DNA of 64,000 nt from Gracilimonas halophila (GCF_042684365.1 NZ_JBHULI010000024.1:868001-932000), one strand, 5' to 3'; positions 34,580 to 43,386 are shown, counted from the stretch's first letter. Program-made: numbers and translations. The notes: generated by a model from the letters alone, not told the origin.

Positions 34580-34822
34580 GAATTAATGCGAAACCACCTG
34601 ATCTTATATCATCCTTTTCTATAAGACCGAACAAAATTCATGTACCCCCAAAAATTATTTATCAAAAAGTAACTCTGTAAGCTTAAAAAAATGTGCTAGT
34701 GCTAAACAGGTAAAGATAATTTCCACACGCTTAAGTCTGGATAAATCAAAGCACCTAATTTTAATTAAACATTCAAAGTCTAAGAAGAAGCTTCCCAAGG
34801 AAATCTAAAAGTTCTATAAGAT

Positions 34823-36046
34823 TCAGATATTCTTTTCTCGTAATTCGAAAATGTTATTCATCATTTTTAAATATGCATCACTCATTGATATATCTCTTCG
34901 CTTCATCATAGACTTCATTACTTCCACCGCCTTTTCAAAGCGATAAAGCTGTTCATTATCAGGACCAAGCCAGGTAAAAGACTTAATGAGTTTAGGTGAT
35001 AAATAATCAATAAAAACATTAGAACTAACTCCACAAATTGTTCCTGTATTCAACATTGTGTTGATAGCTGTTTTGGAATGGTCTGCCATAATGGTTCCTA
35101 AAAACTGTCTCCCGGTTTCAATAGATTTCTTGGTCTTCCAATCAACGACTTTAACACTCTTATAATCATTCTTTAAATTTGAGGTGATCGTATTTGCACC
35201 TAAATTGACCCATTGGCCAAATATTGAATTCCCACAAAACCCATCATGGGCTTTATTGCTATACGAATGGAAAATACTGCCTGATACTTCTCCTCCAACC
35301 TTACAAACCGGGCCAACAGTCGTACCCCCGTAAATCCTCGCCCCCATCTTTACAGTAGCGCCTTTCCCTATTGCAATTGGGCCACGTAAAATACTTCCCG
35401 CTTCAATTTCAGCCCCGTCTTCAATAACTATCGGACCATTTTTTGCAATAAAAATACACCCCGGTTCAATATGAACATTATCTCCAATAAAAATATTTTC
35501 TTTGTAATGAACTACTGCCTCAACGCCCAAACCAGTTTTGGATATACTATTTAGCTCTGTCAAAGCGATATCTGCTTTAATCTGATCTGGATTCAGTTCA
35601 ATAAGATCCCAAATATATTTCAGCGACAGGGCGTCACTAAATTCTTTTTTTTCTAATGCATCACTTTGAAAATCATTTTTATGAAATAATTGAGCGGAAG
35701 TTTTATCCTCTATGTACGCAGCAATAACTTCTTTTTTATGAACTAACTTTTCATTCACTTTTAATTCAGAAATTGCTGTTACTAATCCCTCGTTAGGTAA
35801 GTATCTGGAATTCACCCATAAACATGGCTCATTATCCTGATATGGACCTTTCTCAAAAACACCTTCCATATATTCAGGGAGCAATCTGCAACTTTCTTTG
35901 AGATTTAGTGTTTCTTCCCATTTTTCCCGAATGGTGTAGATCCCTACTCTTAGATCATCAAGAGGACGCGTAAGTGTTAGCGGGTGAAATCGGCTTGCCT
36001 TTTCATCCGAAAAAAAACACATCTGCGAGAATAATTGTCCAGCCAT
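34823..36046 (-). CDS. GlmU-like sugar nucleotidyltransferase/acyltransferase
   Basis: The 407-residue protein is of the Bacteroidota GlmU-like family. The N-terminal nucleotidyltransferase-like domain (CFFSDEKASRFHPLTLTRPLDDLRVG) is followed by a left-handed beta-helix of hexapeptide repeats (about 190-340, IGDNVHIEPGC, VIEDGAEIEAGS, KMGARIYGG). The N-terminal domain lacks the LAAGxGTRM loop of classical GlmU. It probably supplies UDP-GlcNAc or a related activated sugar for the cell envelope. It is divergent from glmS, 92 bases away, which makes the preceding precursor, so the pair probably shares a regulatory region. Confidence 0.85.
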   Translation of the reverse strand: MAGQLFSQMCFFSDEKASRFHPLTLTRPLDDLRVGIYTIREKWEETLNLKESCRLLPEYMEGVFEKGPYQDNEPCLWVNSRYLPNEGLVTAISELKVNEKLVHKKEVIAAYIEDKTSAQLFHKNDFQSDALEKKEFSDALSLKYIWDLIELNPDQIKADIALTELNSISKTGLGVEAVVHYKENIFIGDNVHIEPGCIFIAKNGPIVIEDGAEIEAGSILRGPIAIGKGATVKMGARIYGGTTVGPVCKVGGEVSGSIFHSYSNKAHDGFCGNSIFGQWVNLGANTITSNLKNDYKSVKVVDWKTKKSIETGRQFLGTIMADHSKTAINTMLNTGTICGVSSNVFIDYLSPKLIKSFTWLGPDNEQLYRFEKAVEVMKSMMKRRDISMSDAYLKMMNNIFELREKNI

Positions 36047-36138
36047 AAATTCAAAAATCGTTATCGTTATTCTATTTGTAAGGCTTTATATTTAAGGAAT
36101 ATTACTACCAAAAAAAATTTTTTAAACGGTTACCATAT

Positions 36139-37971
36139 ATGTGTGGAATTGTAGGGTACGTAGGAGACAAACAAGCCAGTAAGATCATAATTGAAGGACT
36201 CAAAAGGTTGGAATACAGAGGTTATGATTCCGCCGGAATAGCAGTAATCAATGGTCAGTTGAGTATTAAGAAAGGGAAAGGGAAAGTAGCCAGCCTTGAA
36301 AAAATGATTGGTTCAGGTGAAAAAGGCTCTATAGGCATTGGCCATACCCGTTGGGCCACACACGGTGAACCTAATGATATTAACTCTCATCCTCATACTA
36401 TTGAGAGCGGAAAACTGGCAATTGTTCACAACGGGATCATAGAAAATTACAATACCCTCAAGAAAAAACTCTCGGAACAAGGCTATACTTTCTATTCTCA
36501 AACAGATACTGAAGTAGTTGCCAAACTTATTGAAAGTTTTCTTGAAAAGGACGCTTCTTCTCTGAAAAAAGCTGTTCAATTGGCACTACATCAAGTGCAT
36601 GGAACGTATGGGATCGCTGTTTTACATTCTGATTTTCCAAACCAAATTGTGGTAGCAAGAAAAGGCTCTCCCCTGCTATTGGGTGTTGGAGATGGAGAGA
36701 TGCTTATCGCTTCTGATGCTTCTGCTGTTGCTGCCTATACTGATAAAGTAGTATATCTGGATGATGGCGAGATCGCAGTTATAACCAAAGACAACTACAC
36801 CGTAGAATCAGCCGACCATATAGAACTTTCTAAAGAGGTCCACGAACTCACTTTAAGTTTAGAAGAGATTGAGAAAGGAGGCTACGATCACTTTATGCTT
36901 AAAGAGATCTTTGAACAGCCCAAAGCTATTTCCGATTGTTTGCGTGGACGTATTGACCCTGATAAAGGTACCGTTACTCTCGGTGGAATTGATAGTATTA
37001 TGGATAAGCTGGTAAATGCAAACCGGATCATTATTGCTGCATGTGGTACAAGCTGGCATTCTGGTTTAGTAGGCGAATATCTATTTGAGTATCTCGCTAA
37101 AGTACCGGTTGAAGTTGAGTACGCTTCTGAATTTCGTTATAAGGAACAATTAATTGGCGAGGGCGATGTGATGATCGTCATCTCCCAGAGTGGAGAAACA
37201 GCAGATACTTTGGCCGCGCTTCGGGCTGCCAAAGAACGCGGAGCTTTGGTTATAGGAGTTGTAAATGTTGTTGGTTCTACTATAGCCCGGGAAACTGATG
37301 CCGGTGTCTATATTCATGCCGGCCCAGAGATCGGTGTCGCCTCTACGAAAGCCTTTACCGCACAAGTCACGGTACTAACCATGATGGCCATCAAACTGGG
37401 GCTTTCCAAAAATGCAATCACTATAAAGGAAGCTAAAAAACTAATCTCCGAGCTGGCAAAGATTCCTCAAAAAATAGAGGAAATACTTCAGAATACGAGT
37501 GAGATCGAGCGTATATCTAACCTATTTTCTTATGCGCCAAACTTTCTTTACCTGGGCCGTTCTTACAGCTTCCCGGTAGCACTTGAAGGTGCCTTAAAGC
37601 TAAAAGAGATCTCTTATATTCATGCTGAAGGATATCCTGCAGCAGAAATGAAACATGGCCCTATCGCCCTCATTGATGAAATGATGCCCGTGGTTGTTAT
37701 TGCTGCAACCCATCACACGAATGATAAGATGATCAGTAATATTGAAGAAGTGAGAGCAAGAAAAGGACGTATCATTGCAATTACTACTCCTAAAAATGAT
37801 GAGGTAGGTGATCTTGCTGAATTTTCTTCCATTATTCCGGAAACGATGGATGTATTCTCTCCATTACTATCGGTGATACCGCTTCAGCTTCTATCATATT
37901 ATATAGCTGTAAACAGGGGATGCAATGTAGATCAGCCCCGAAACCTTGCCAAAAGCGTAACAGTGGAATAA
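36139..37971 (+). CDS. glmS: Glutamine--fructose-6-phosphate aminotransferase GlmS
   Basis: GlmS makes glucosamine-6-phosphate from fructose-6-phosphate and glutamine, the first step of hexosamine synthesis. The 610-residue length is typical. The Ntn glutaminase begins MCGIVGYVG with nucleophile Cys2, and two SIS domains follow (ACGTSWHSGLVGEYLFE; FLYLGRSYSFPVALEGALKLKE). The C-terminal QPRNLAKSVTVE is the canonical end. It opposes NagB, encoded 1.5 kb away, so the cell must avoid a futile cycle. I see no glmS ribozyme in the 92-base leader. Confidence 0.97.
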   Translation: MCGIVGYVGDKQASKIIIEGLKRLEYRGYDSAGIAVINGQLSIKKGKGKVASLEKMIGSGEKGSIGIGHTRWATHGEPNDINSHPHTIESGKLAIVHNGIIENYNTLKKKLSEQGYTFYSQTDTEVVAKLIESFLEKDASSLKKAVQLALHQVHGTYGIAVLHSDFPNQIVVARKGSPLLLGVGDGEMLIASDASAVAAYTDKVVYLDDGEIAVITKDNYTVESADHIELSKEVHELTLSLEEIEKGGYDHFMLKEIFEQPKAISDCLRGRIDPDKGTVTLGGIDSIMDKLVNANRIIIAACGTSWHSGLVGEYLFEYLAKVPVEVEYASEFRYKEQLIGEGDVMIVISQSGETADTLAALRAAKERGALVIGVVNVVGSTIARETDAGVYIHAGPEIGVASTKAFTAQVTVLTMMAIKLGLSKNAITIKEAKKLISELAKIPQKIEEILQNTSEIERISNLFSYAPNFLYLGRSYSFPVALEGALKLKEISYIHAEGYPAAEMKHGPIALIDEMMPVVVIAATHHTNDKMISNIEEVRARKGRIIAITTPKNDEVGDLAEFSSIIPETMDVFSPLLSVIPLQLLSYYIAVNRGCNVDQPRNLAKSVTVE

Positions 37972-38376
37972 ATTTTTGTGGATAAATTGAGGAAAACTTT
38001 ATCCTGTATTTACTAAACTTTATTTATTCACACCACAAAAGTGATTTTACATTAAAATTATTTAACATTTTTATGTGGATAACTTGATTTTTATTTAATA
38101 AATGCTTTCAATCCACTTCTACAATTTAGCATTTTACAAACAAGCAATGAGAAACTGGAAGGCATTTATTTTTAAGGTCGTAGTATTGGTATTGGTAGGA
38201 ATCGTAATCTTCACGGGCTAATCATACCCTACATGCTTTTACTTTTTGCTCGCACGAGTGTGGGCTATCTGTGTAAATATTTTGGGCCACTCATTAAATT
38301 CTCTTAATATTTGGAGTTGTTACTTAATTCGTAACTACCTTCAAATCAAGAACTAATAAGAGCCATCGATATCGAA
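37972..38376. other. AT-rich intergenic region with DnaA-box cluster
   Basis: The 405-base gap after glmS contains three matches to the DnaA box TTATNCACA: 37977-37985 (minus, TTATCCACA), 38024-38032 (plus, TTATTCACA) and 38074-38082 (minus, TTATCCACA). They are set in very AT-rich DNA. It also holds a possible 24-residue membrane peptide (38147-38221) and an inverted repeat GTTGTTAC/GTAACTAC at 38316-38338 shortly before the HPt gene. It could be a chromosomal origin or a DnaA-titrating/regulatory site; neither is proven. Confidence 0.5.
38147..38221 (+). CDS. Possible 24-residue single-helix membrane peptide
   Basis: The ATG at 38147 opens a 24-codon frame ending in TAA: a short basic/aromatic N-terminus (MRNWKAFIFK) followed by a valine/leucine/isoleucine-rich helix ending IVIFTG. 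That is the profile of a small inner-membrane protein with its N-terminus inside. No Shine-Dalgarno site is seen, which is common in this group. It could also be a chance frame in AT-rich DNA. Confidence 0.35.
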   Translation: MRNWKAFIFKVVVLVLVGIVIFTG

Positions 38377-38724
38377 ATGAATGTAATTGATCTGAGTTAT
38401 CTGGAAAATATGACCGGTGGAGATAATGAAGTTATGATCGAAATGATCAATCTTCTTTTAACAGAAACTCCCAAACATTTAGATAACATCAAGAAAGCTC
38501 AGGATGATAAGAATTGGGCACAACTCCGTTCTGAAGCTCATAAAGTGAAACCCATGTTTTTGTATGTAGGCCTATCCGAATTAAATCAGATTTGCAAAGA
38601 TCTCGAGGATAACGCAAAAAATGAAGCCGACCTGGAATCTAATGCTGAATTAATAACAAGATTGGAGACCGGATTCAACGACATTGTCGATGACTTAAAA
38701 CATAAGGCGGAAGAATTAGCCTAA
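38377..38724 (+). CDS. HPt domain phosphotransfer protein
   Basis: The 115-residue all-helical protein is a histidine phosphotransfer domain. The phospho-acceptor His55 lies in RSEAHKVKPMF, preceded by the family N-terminus LSYLENMTGGDNEVMIEMI and followed by a helix with ICKDLEDNAKN. It relays phosphate between hybrid kinases and response regulators; none is encoded nearby. Its stop overlaps the end of the convergent GNAT gene by 9 bases. Confidence 0.9.
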   Translation: MNVIDLSYLENMTGGDNEVMIEMINLLLTETPKHLDNIKKAQDDKNWAQLRSEAHKVKPMFLYVGLSELNQICKDLEDNAKNEADLESNAELITRLETGFNDIVDDLKHKAEELA

Positions 38725-39147
38725 GGTCATCTGTAAATGATCGATATCATCCACAGAATATATTTCCCCTTCTTCCTGAAATCCCAACCTGTTATAGTAT
38801 CCCTTGAGTTCTGCTTGAGCTTCTATCCGAATGGGATCACCCTTACATAATTCTATACCTTTCTTAATTAGTTTTGGCCCCAAGCCTGTCCCTCTGTACC
38901 CGGGAGCAACAACAATTCTCCCTAAACTAGCTTCATCATCATACTTCACTCCACTCGGAAAAATCCTCAGATAAGCTGCCAGCTTATCGCCGTCATAAAA
39001 GAAAAGATGACCTGCCTTTGCATCGTACCCGTCAATGTCTTCGTAGAAGCAGTGTTGTTCGATAATAAATACTTGCTGCCGAAGCCGAAACGCGTCTTCG
39101 ATCTGCTTGGAAGTCAACTTTTCAAAACCTTTAAATACTATATCCAT
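38716..39147 (-). CDS. GNAT family N-acetyltransferase (ElaA-like)
   Basis: The 143-residue product starts best at the ATG at 39147 (MDIVFKGFEKL), the usual ElaA N-terminus; the open frame to 39204 adds 19 unconserved residues. The acetyl-CoA loop is seen as SLGRIVVAPGYRGTGLGPKLI, preceded by the ElaA-type segment RQQVFIIEQHCFYEDIDG. The acceptor substrate is unknown. It is convergent with the HPt gene. Confidence 0.88.
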   Translation of the reverse strand: MDIVFKGFEKLTSKQIEDAFRLRQQVFIIEQHCFYEDIDGYDAKAGHLFFYDGDKLAAYLRIFPSGVKYDDEASLGRIVVAPGYRGTGLGPKLIKKGIELCKGDPIRIEAQAELKGYYNRLGFQEEGEIYSVDDIDHLQMTLG

Positions 39148-39222
39148 GATTTTTTCTTTCAAATGTAACCATTTTCTGATCTCAATCGTACGGGAGGTAA
39201 ACATTCAACAAAAAACACTGTC

Positions 39223-39552
39223 ATAATCTGGGCCTGGCTATTAAATAGTATTTCAGTTTACGCAACCTCTAGTTTACTAAAGGGAGTGGAAATCAAAAAT
39301 TTTTGGAGTGCTGTTTTTGTAGCGGCATTGCTTGCATTGATAAATGTATTCGTAAAACCGATCCTTTTGATATTAAGCTTACCCATAACCATAATAACTT
39401 TTGGGTTATTCGTATGGGTGATCAATGCAGCCCTTATTATGCTTGTTGATGCATTGGTTGAAGGATTTAAAGTAAAAAACTTCGGATGGGCGTTACTTTT
39501 TGGAATGGTGATGTCAGTGATCAGCTGGGCGCTTTTCAAACTTCTTGGATAA
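39223..39552 (+). CDS. Phage-holin-family (PF04020-like) small membrane protein, start codon unclear
   Basis: This is a four-helix membrane protein of the family annotated as phage holin 4, widespread in chromosomes and not phage-linked. From the GTG at 39286 the product is 88 residues (VEIKNFWSAVFVAALLALI..., KPILLILSLP). The same frame upstream clearly continues the family's first helix (WLLNSISVYATSSLLKG), back to about 39223 with no ATG, GTG or TTG. Either it starts at a rare codon (ATA 39223 or ATC 39226), it was truncated to the GTG start, or a base is wrong. I place the start at 39223 by homology only. A bidirectional terminator follows. Confidence 0.6.
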   Translation: MIWAWLLNSISVYATSSLLKGVEIKNFWSAVFVAALLALINVFVKPILLILSLPITIITFGLFVWVINAALIMLVDALVEGFKVKNFGWALLFGMVMSVISWALFKLLG

Positions 39553-39570
39553 ACGAATACTTTTAATCAT

Positions 39571-39600
39571 AAAAAAGGCTGCCTGAATGCAGCCTTTTTT
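39571..39600. terminator. Bidirectional terminator
   Basis: A perfect palindrome AAAAAAGGCTGC / GCAGCCTTTTTT with a 6-base loop lies between the convergent holin-family and isocitrate dehydrogenase genes and can end both transcripts. Confidence 0.93.
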
Positions 39601-39623
39601 ATTTTAATAAGATTCTTTCCGAA

Positions 39624-40634
39624 TCAAATATTATCACAAACAGCTTGTGTGAATGTAGAAGTTGTGCCTTCACCACCAATATCGGGAGTGCAGTACACTT
39701 TTTTCTCTACCAATGTTTTATATATAGCTTTTCTGATATTCTCAGCAATTTGTTTCTGATCAATATGTTCTAACATCATCAATGATGAAAAAAGCAATGC
39801 CATTGGGTTAGCTACATTTTTCCCAACAATATCAGGAGCCGATCCGTGGACAGCTTCAAACATAGCAGCATCGTCACCAATGTTCGCCGCGCCTGTTACC
39901 CCAAGTCCACCTACCAGACCGGAAGCAAGATCAGATAAAATATCTCCAAACAAGTTCGTGGTTACGACCACATCAAATTGTTGAGGGCGAAGTACCATCT
40001 GCATTGCCATATTATCAACGATAAGGTCCTGAAATTCAATATCAGGATATTCCTTTGCAATCTTCTGGCCAATCTCAAGAAACAGACCTGTTGTTAATTT
40101 CAGGATATTAGCTTTATGAACCAGTGTTACTTTCTTACGCTCATTCTTAACGGCATAATCAAAAGCAGCTCGAATGATTTTCTTACTTGCTTCTTCAGTG
40201 ACAACTGCAATAGCTTCTGAATGTCGTTTATCTTCACCTTCATTGATCCATTTTTCTTTACCAATATAAAGTCCCTGTGTATTCTCTCGAAAGAGAACCA
40301 TATCGACATTTCTGAATGGTGTATCAATACTTGGAAGTGTGCGCGCAGGACGGATATTGCTATAAAGATTAAATTTCTGTCGGAGGGCCACATTCACAGA
40401 TCTGAAACCTGAACCCACTGGTGTAGTCAGTGGGCCTTTTAATGCGATCCTATGTTCCTCTATAGCTTCAACCGTATCATCAGGAAGAGGATTACCAGTT
40501 TCTTCATAAGCTTTTAAACCGGCCGATTTTTCTATCCAATTAACTTCGGCACCGGCTTCTTCCAAAATAGTAGTAACAGAATTTGTAATCTCAGAACCGA
40601 TTCCGTCACCTGGTATTAACACAATATTTTTCAT
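39624..40634 (-). CDS. NAD-dependent isocitrate dehydrogenase family protein
   Basis: The 336-residue beta-decarboxylating dehydrogenase is most like NAD-dependent (homo)isocitrate dehydrogenases. It shows the N-terminus IVLIPGDGIGSEI, substrate loop GSGFRSVNVALRQKFNLYSNIRP, RENTQGLYIG, the lysine/tyrosine region KANILKLTTG, and the metal aspartates in NLFGDILSDLASGLVGG. The adenine pocket segment VHGSAPDIVGKNVANP favours NAD. It would convert isocitrate to 2-oxoglutarate in the TCA cycle. Isopropylmalate dehydrogenase is less likely given the GSGFRS loop and absence of leu genes. Confidence 0.9.
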   Translation of the reverse strand: MKNIVLIPGDGIGSEITNSVTTILEEAGAEVNWIEKSAGLKAYEETGNPLPDDTVEAIEEHRIALKGPLTTPVGSGFRSVNVALRQKFNLYSNIRPARTLPSIDTPFRNVDMVLFRENTQGLYIGKEKWINEGEDKRHSEAIAVVTEEASKKIIRAAFDYAVKNERKKVTLVHKANILKLTTGLFLEIGQKIAKEYPDIEFQDLIVDNMAMQMVLRPQQFDVVVTTNLFGDILSDLASGLVGGLGVTGAANIGDDAAMFEAVHGSAPDIVGKNVANPMALLFSSLMMLEHIDQKQIAENIRKAIYKTLVEKKVYCTPDIGGEGTTSTFTQAVCDNI

Positions 40635-40815
40635 TCAAACATGATTTTATTTCTTCAAAATTTCAAGAGTACAAATATATTGATTATAAAGCCCAAATGT
40701 GAATTGTATTCTACTCGATCCCTAGAGTACACCAACTCAAATAATTATTGATCCTCGTAATATTTGGAATGAATAGGAACCCAAAAGAATTCCTTTTTAA
40801 AAAAAGACAATTCCT

Positions 40816-42246
40816 ATGAAGCGATCTTTGATCTGGTTCAGAAATGATCTCAGAATTCATGACAATGAAGCACTTATAAATGCATCTCAAGCGGATGAAA
40901 TTCTACCTATTTATATCTTTGATCCACGGCAGTTCGAACGTACTTCTTTTGGGTTTGCCAAGACAGGTGCTTTTAGGGCACAATTCTTAATTGAATCCGT
41001 TCAAAATCTTAAAGATAACTTAGAAACTATTGGCAGTGATCTGATCATCTTGAAAGGTAAACCGGAAGAACTGATTCCTGAACTTATTCAACAACATGAT
41101 ATTGATCTTGCTTTCGCTCATAAGGAAATTACCCGTGATGAAATCGTGATCGAAAATGCTTTAATGGAGAAGCTTGACAAAAAACTCGTTCTTTTTTGGG
41201 GAAGCACACTCTATCATATCAATGACCTTCCCTTTTCAAGAAATGAAATACCTGATGTCTTTACCAATTTCAGAAAGAAAAATGAAAAACAGGCTAAGGT
41301 TAGAAAAGAATTTGAGATCCCAAGCTCCTTACAATCGATAGATGACATTGAAAAACCGAATATTCCCTCTCTTAATGATTTAGGTTTAGAACAAGCCAAA
41401 ATTAATAAACAGGCTGTCCTTCAATTCAAAGGCGGGGAAGATGAAGCCTTAAAACGTCTTGAAAATTATTTTTGGGAAGGTGATCATCTAAAAAATTATA
41501 AGTTTACAAGAAATGGTCTTATCGGGGCAGACTACTCTTCGAAATTTTCACCTTGGCTGGCTAACGGCTGCCTGTCTCCCCGAAGGATCTATTGGGAAGT
41601 CAGTCAATATGAAGAAAAGCGAAAAAAGAATGTCTCTACTTATTGGATGATCTTTGAATTAATATGGAGAGATTATTTTCGGTTTTCGGCATGGAAGCAT
41701 GGTGATAAGATCTTTTGGCCATCCGGTATTCAGGGTAAAAAGCGAGACTGGAATCATGATAAAGATAATTTTCAAAAATGGGCTGAAGGTAAGACAGGGA
41801 TTCCTTTTATTGATGCTAACATGAGAGAACTTAATGCTACCGGGTACATGAGTAATCGCGGCAGGCAAAATGTAGCAAGTTTTCTAGCTCAGAATCTAAA
41901 TACTGATTGGAGAATGGGTGCCGAGTATTTTGAATCTGTTTTACTCGATTATGATCCTTGCAGCAATTATGGTAACTGGGCCTATAATACTACAGTTGGT
42001 CATGATCCAAGAAACCGTTATTTCAATATCATCAATCAAGCAAAAAAGTATGATGCGAAAGGTGATTTTGTCAGAACATGGATTCCTGAGCTGAAAGAGG
42101 TACCCGATGAATTTATTCATGAACCGCACAAAATGAATCCCGAACAACAAACGTTATTTGGCGTAGAGATCGGAAATGAATATCCAAAACCTATGATCAA
42201 TCTGGATGACAGTTATGAAGAAATCAAAGCAAGAGATCAGAAATAG
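40816..42246 (+). CDS. Cryptochrome DASH / photolyase family protein
   Basis: The 476-residue protein has an N-terminal photolyase alpha/beta domain (SLIWFRNDLRIHDNEAL; PIYIFDPRQF) and the FAD-binding helical domain (about 200-440). Typical DASH segments are FELIWRDYFRFSAWKHG, NRGRQNVASFLAQNL, DYDPCSNYGNWAY and HDPRNRYFNIINQA. DASH proteins repair cyclobutane pyrimidine dimers in single-stranded DNA or sense blue light, using FAD and an antenna folate. The last 41 bases overlap the DUF3253 gene, which overlaps a DUF2256 gene, giving a tightly coupled trio. Confidence 0.95.
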   Translation: MKRSLIWFRNDLRIHDNEALINASQADEILPIYIFDPRQFERTSFGFAKTGAFRAQFLIESVQNLKDNLETIGSDLIILKGKPEELIPELIQQHDIDLAFAHKEITRDEIVIENALMEKLDKKLVLFWGSTLYHINDLPFSRNEIPDVFTNFRKKNEKQAKVRKEFEIPSSLQSIDDIEKPNIPSLNDLGLEQAKINKQAVLQFKGGEDEALKRLENYFWEGDHLKNYKFTRNGLIGADYSSKFSPWLANGCLSPRRIYWEVSQYEEKRKKNVSTYWMIFELIWRDYFRFSAWKHGDKIFWPSGIQGKKRDWNHDKDNFQKWAEGKTGIPFIDANMRELNATGYMSNRGRQNVASFLAQNLNTDWRMGAEYFESVLLDYDPCSNYGNWAYNTTVGHDPRNRYFNIINQAKKYDAKGDFVRTWIPELKEVPDEFIHEPHKMNPEQQTLFGVEIGNEYPKPMINLDDSYEEIKARDQK

Positions 42247-42481
42247 AATTTTAACTTTTACAAAGAAAAGAGGACCCGAGCGTTCTGTATGTCCTTCAGA
42301 GGTAACAAGAGATCTTTTTTCTGATGTCTGGAAAAATCATTTGGACGACGTTAAAAATGTAGCCGGTGAACTTCAGAGTGAAAAGCTTATTAAGATCACC
42401 CAAAATGGGCAAGAGATCAGAATTGACGAAGCAAAAGGCCCCATTCGATTATCTATTCTAAAAGATGACCAAACACATTAA
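42206..42481 (+). CDS. DUF3253 family protein
   Basis: The 91-residue protein matches the DUF3253 winged-helix-like family: basic N-terminal helix (KKSKQEIRNRILTFTKKRG), then the conserved RSVCPSEVTRDLF segment, a WKNHLDDVKNVA helix and a short beta wing (LIKITQNGQEIRI). The start could be the ATG at 42206 or 42215; both lie inside the photolyase gene, so translation is coupled. Function is unknown. A DNA-related role beside the photolyase is inference. Confidence 0.85.
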   Translation: MTVMKKSKQEIRNRILTFTKKRGPERSVCPSEVTRDLFSDVWKNHLDDVKNVAGELQSEKLIKITQNGQEIRIDEAKGPIRLSILKDDQTH

Positions 42482-42605
42482 AAGGTCGCAATTGCCATTC
42501 AAACTTTGCCCGGTTTGTGGCAGGCAATTTTCCTGGCGAAAAAAATGGGCTAAAGATTGGGACCAAGTTAAATACTGTAGTGAACGATGCCGGAGAAACA
42601 AATAA
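42465..42605 (+). CDS. DUF2256 zinc-ribbon small protein
   Basis: The 46-residue basic protein starts inside the end of the DUF3253 gene (overlap 17 bases). Two CxxC-type pairs (LCPVCGRQFSW and KYCSERCRRN) flank a tryptophan-rich KKWAKDWDQV segment, the DUF2256 signature. It probably binds one zinc ion. DUF2256 genes are, from what I recall, frequently found next to cryptochrome/photolyase genes, and that is the case here. The biochemical role is unknown. Confidence 0.88.
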   Translation: MTKHIKRSQLPFKLCPVCGRQFSWRKKWAKDWDQVKYCSERCRRNK

Positions 42606-42615
42606 AGTAGTCTAT

Positions 42616-43335
42616 TTATATTCTATTCCAGACCCATTCAGGGATGCATTTAACAACCCAGGCCAATAAGCGCCATCTTTTAGTTACATAAATGTAGTTC
42701 TTCTTTTTATCTATACCCTTCACCATCTGTCTTACTGCCTTCTCAACCGGTGCGACCCAGAACATACCCTTGGCACGCTCTGTCATTTCCGTCCAGATAT
42801 ATCCGGCTCTTATCTCCGTTATTGTAATATCAGCCTCTATCCTTCTTGCCTTTTGCCTAAAACCGGTCATATATACAGAAATAAAGTGCTTACTAGCTGT
42901 GTATGCGGCGGCACGATGATTATAAAGTAATGAAGCCATAGAAGACATTCCTACAATCTGCCCTCCTCCTTTTTCCCTAAAATAATCGAAAGCAAAATGA
43001 CAACCATGCGCGAATGCGAGTGAATTTACCTCTATAAGCTTCGACTCTGCTCTCCATGGTGGGAGCATCTGAATTCTACCGATGCCTGCGTTCAGTACCA
43101 TGACATCCATTCCGCCCATTTCATCGATAAGCTCCCGATACACTACTTCTGCCCTTTCGTGATCAGTAACATCCAGCGTTCGGACATAGGCTAATTCTCC
43201 AATTTCCGCTTTCAGTTCTTCCAGCCTCTCTGTACGGCGTCCGATCAAACCAACTTTATCCCCTTTTGCAGCATATTGAATGGCTAATTCTCTGCCAATG
43301 CCTGAGGTGGCGCCGGTTATGATGATGCTTCTCAT
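42616..43335 (-). CDS. Short-chain dehydrogenase/reductase (SDR)
   Basis: The 239-residue classical SDR has the cofactor motif TGATSGIGRELA (residues 6-17), NAG in VLNAGIG (about residue 86), the catalytic serine in GMSSMASL and the YTASK motif (tyrosine and lysine at AAYTASKHFIS). Arginines after the glycine motif (GRRTERL) suggest NADP preference. The C-terminal VTKRWRLLAWVVKCIPEWVW is hydrophobic, suggesting membrane association. The substrate cannot be inferred. It is convergent with the photolyase trio. Confidence 0.9.
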   Translation of the reverse strand: MRSIIITGATSGIGRELAIQYAAKGDKVGLIGRRTERLEELKAEIGELAYVRTLDVTDHERAEVVYRELIDEMGGMDVMVLNAGIGRIQMLPPWRAESKLIEVNSLAFAHGCHFAFDYFREKGGGQIVGMSSMASLLYNHRAAAYTASKHFISVYMTGFRQKARRIEADITITEIRAGYIWTEMTERAKGMFWVAPVEKAVRQMVKGIDKKKNYIYVTKRWRLLAWVVKCIPEWVWNRI

Positions 43336-43386
43336 AATGAATATTTACCTAGGTTCTCTTTAACATTGAAAACCATCATCCTGAAC

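Noticed and set aside
36047..36138. glmS ribozyme in the glmS leader
   Set aside because: The 92-base leader lacks the conserved glmS ribozyme core and is too short to contain it.
39286..39552. Holin-family protein as sign of a prophage
   Set aside because: This family is common in bacterial chromosomes; no lysin, terminase, integrase or structural phage gene is nearby.
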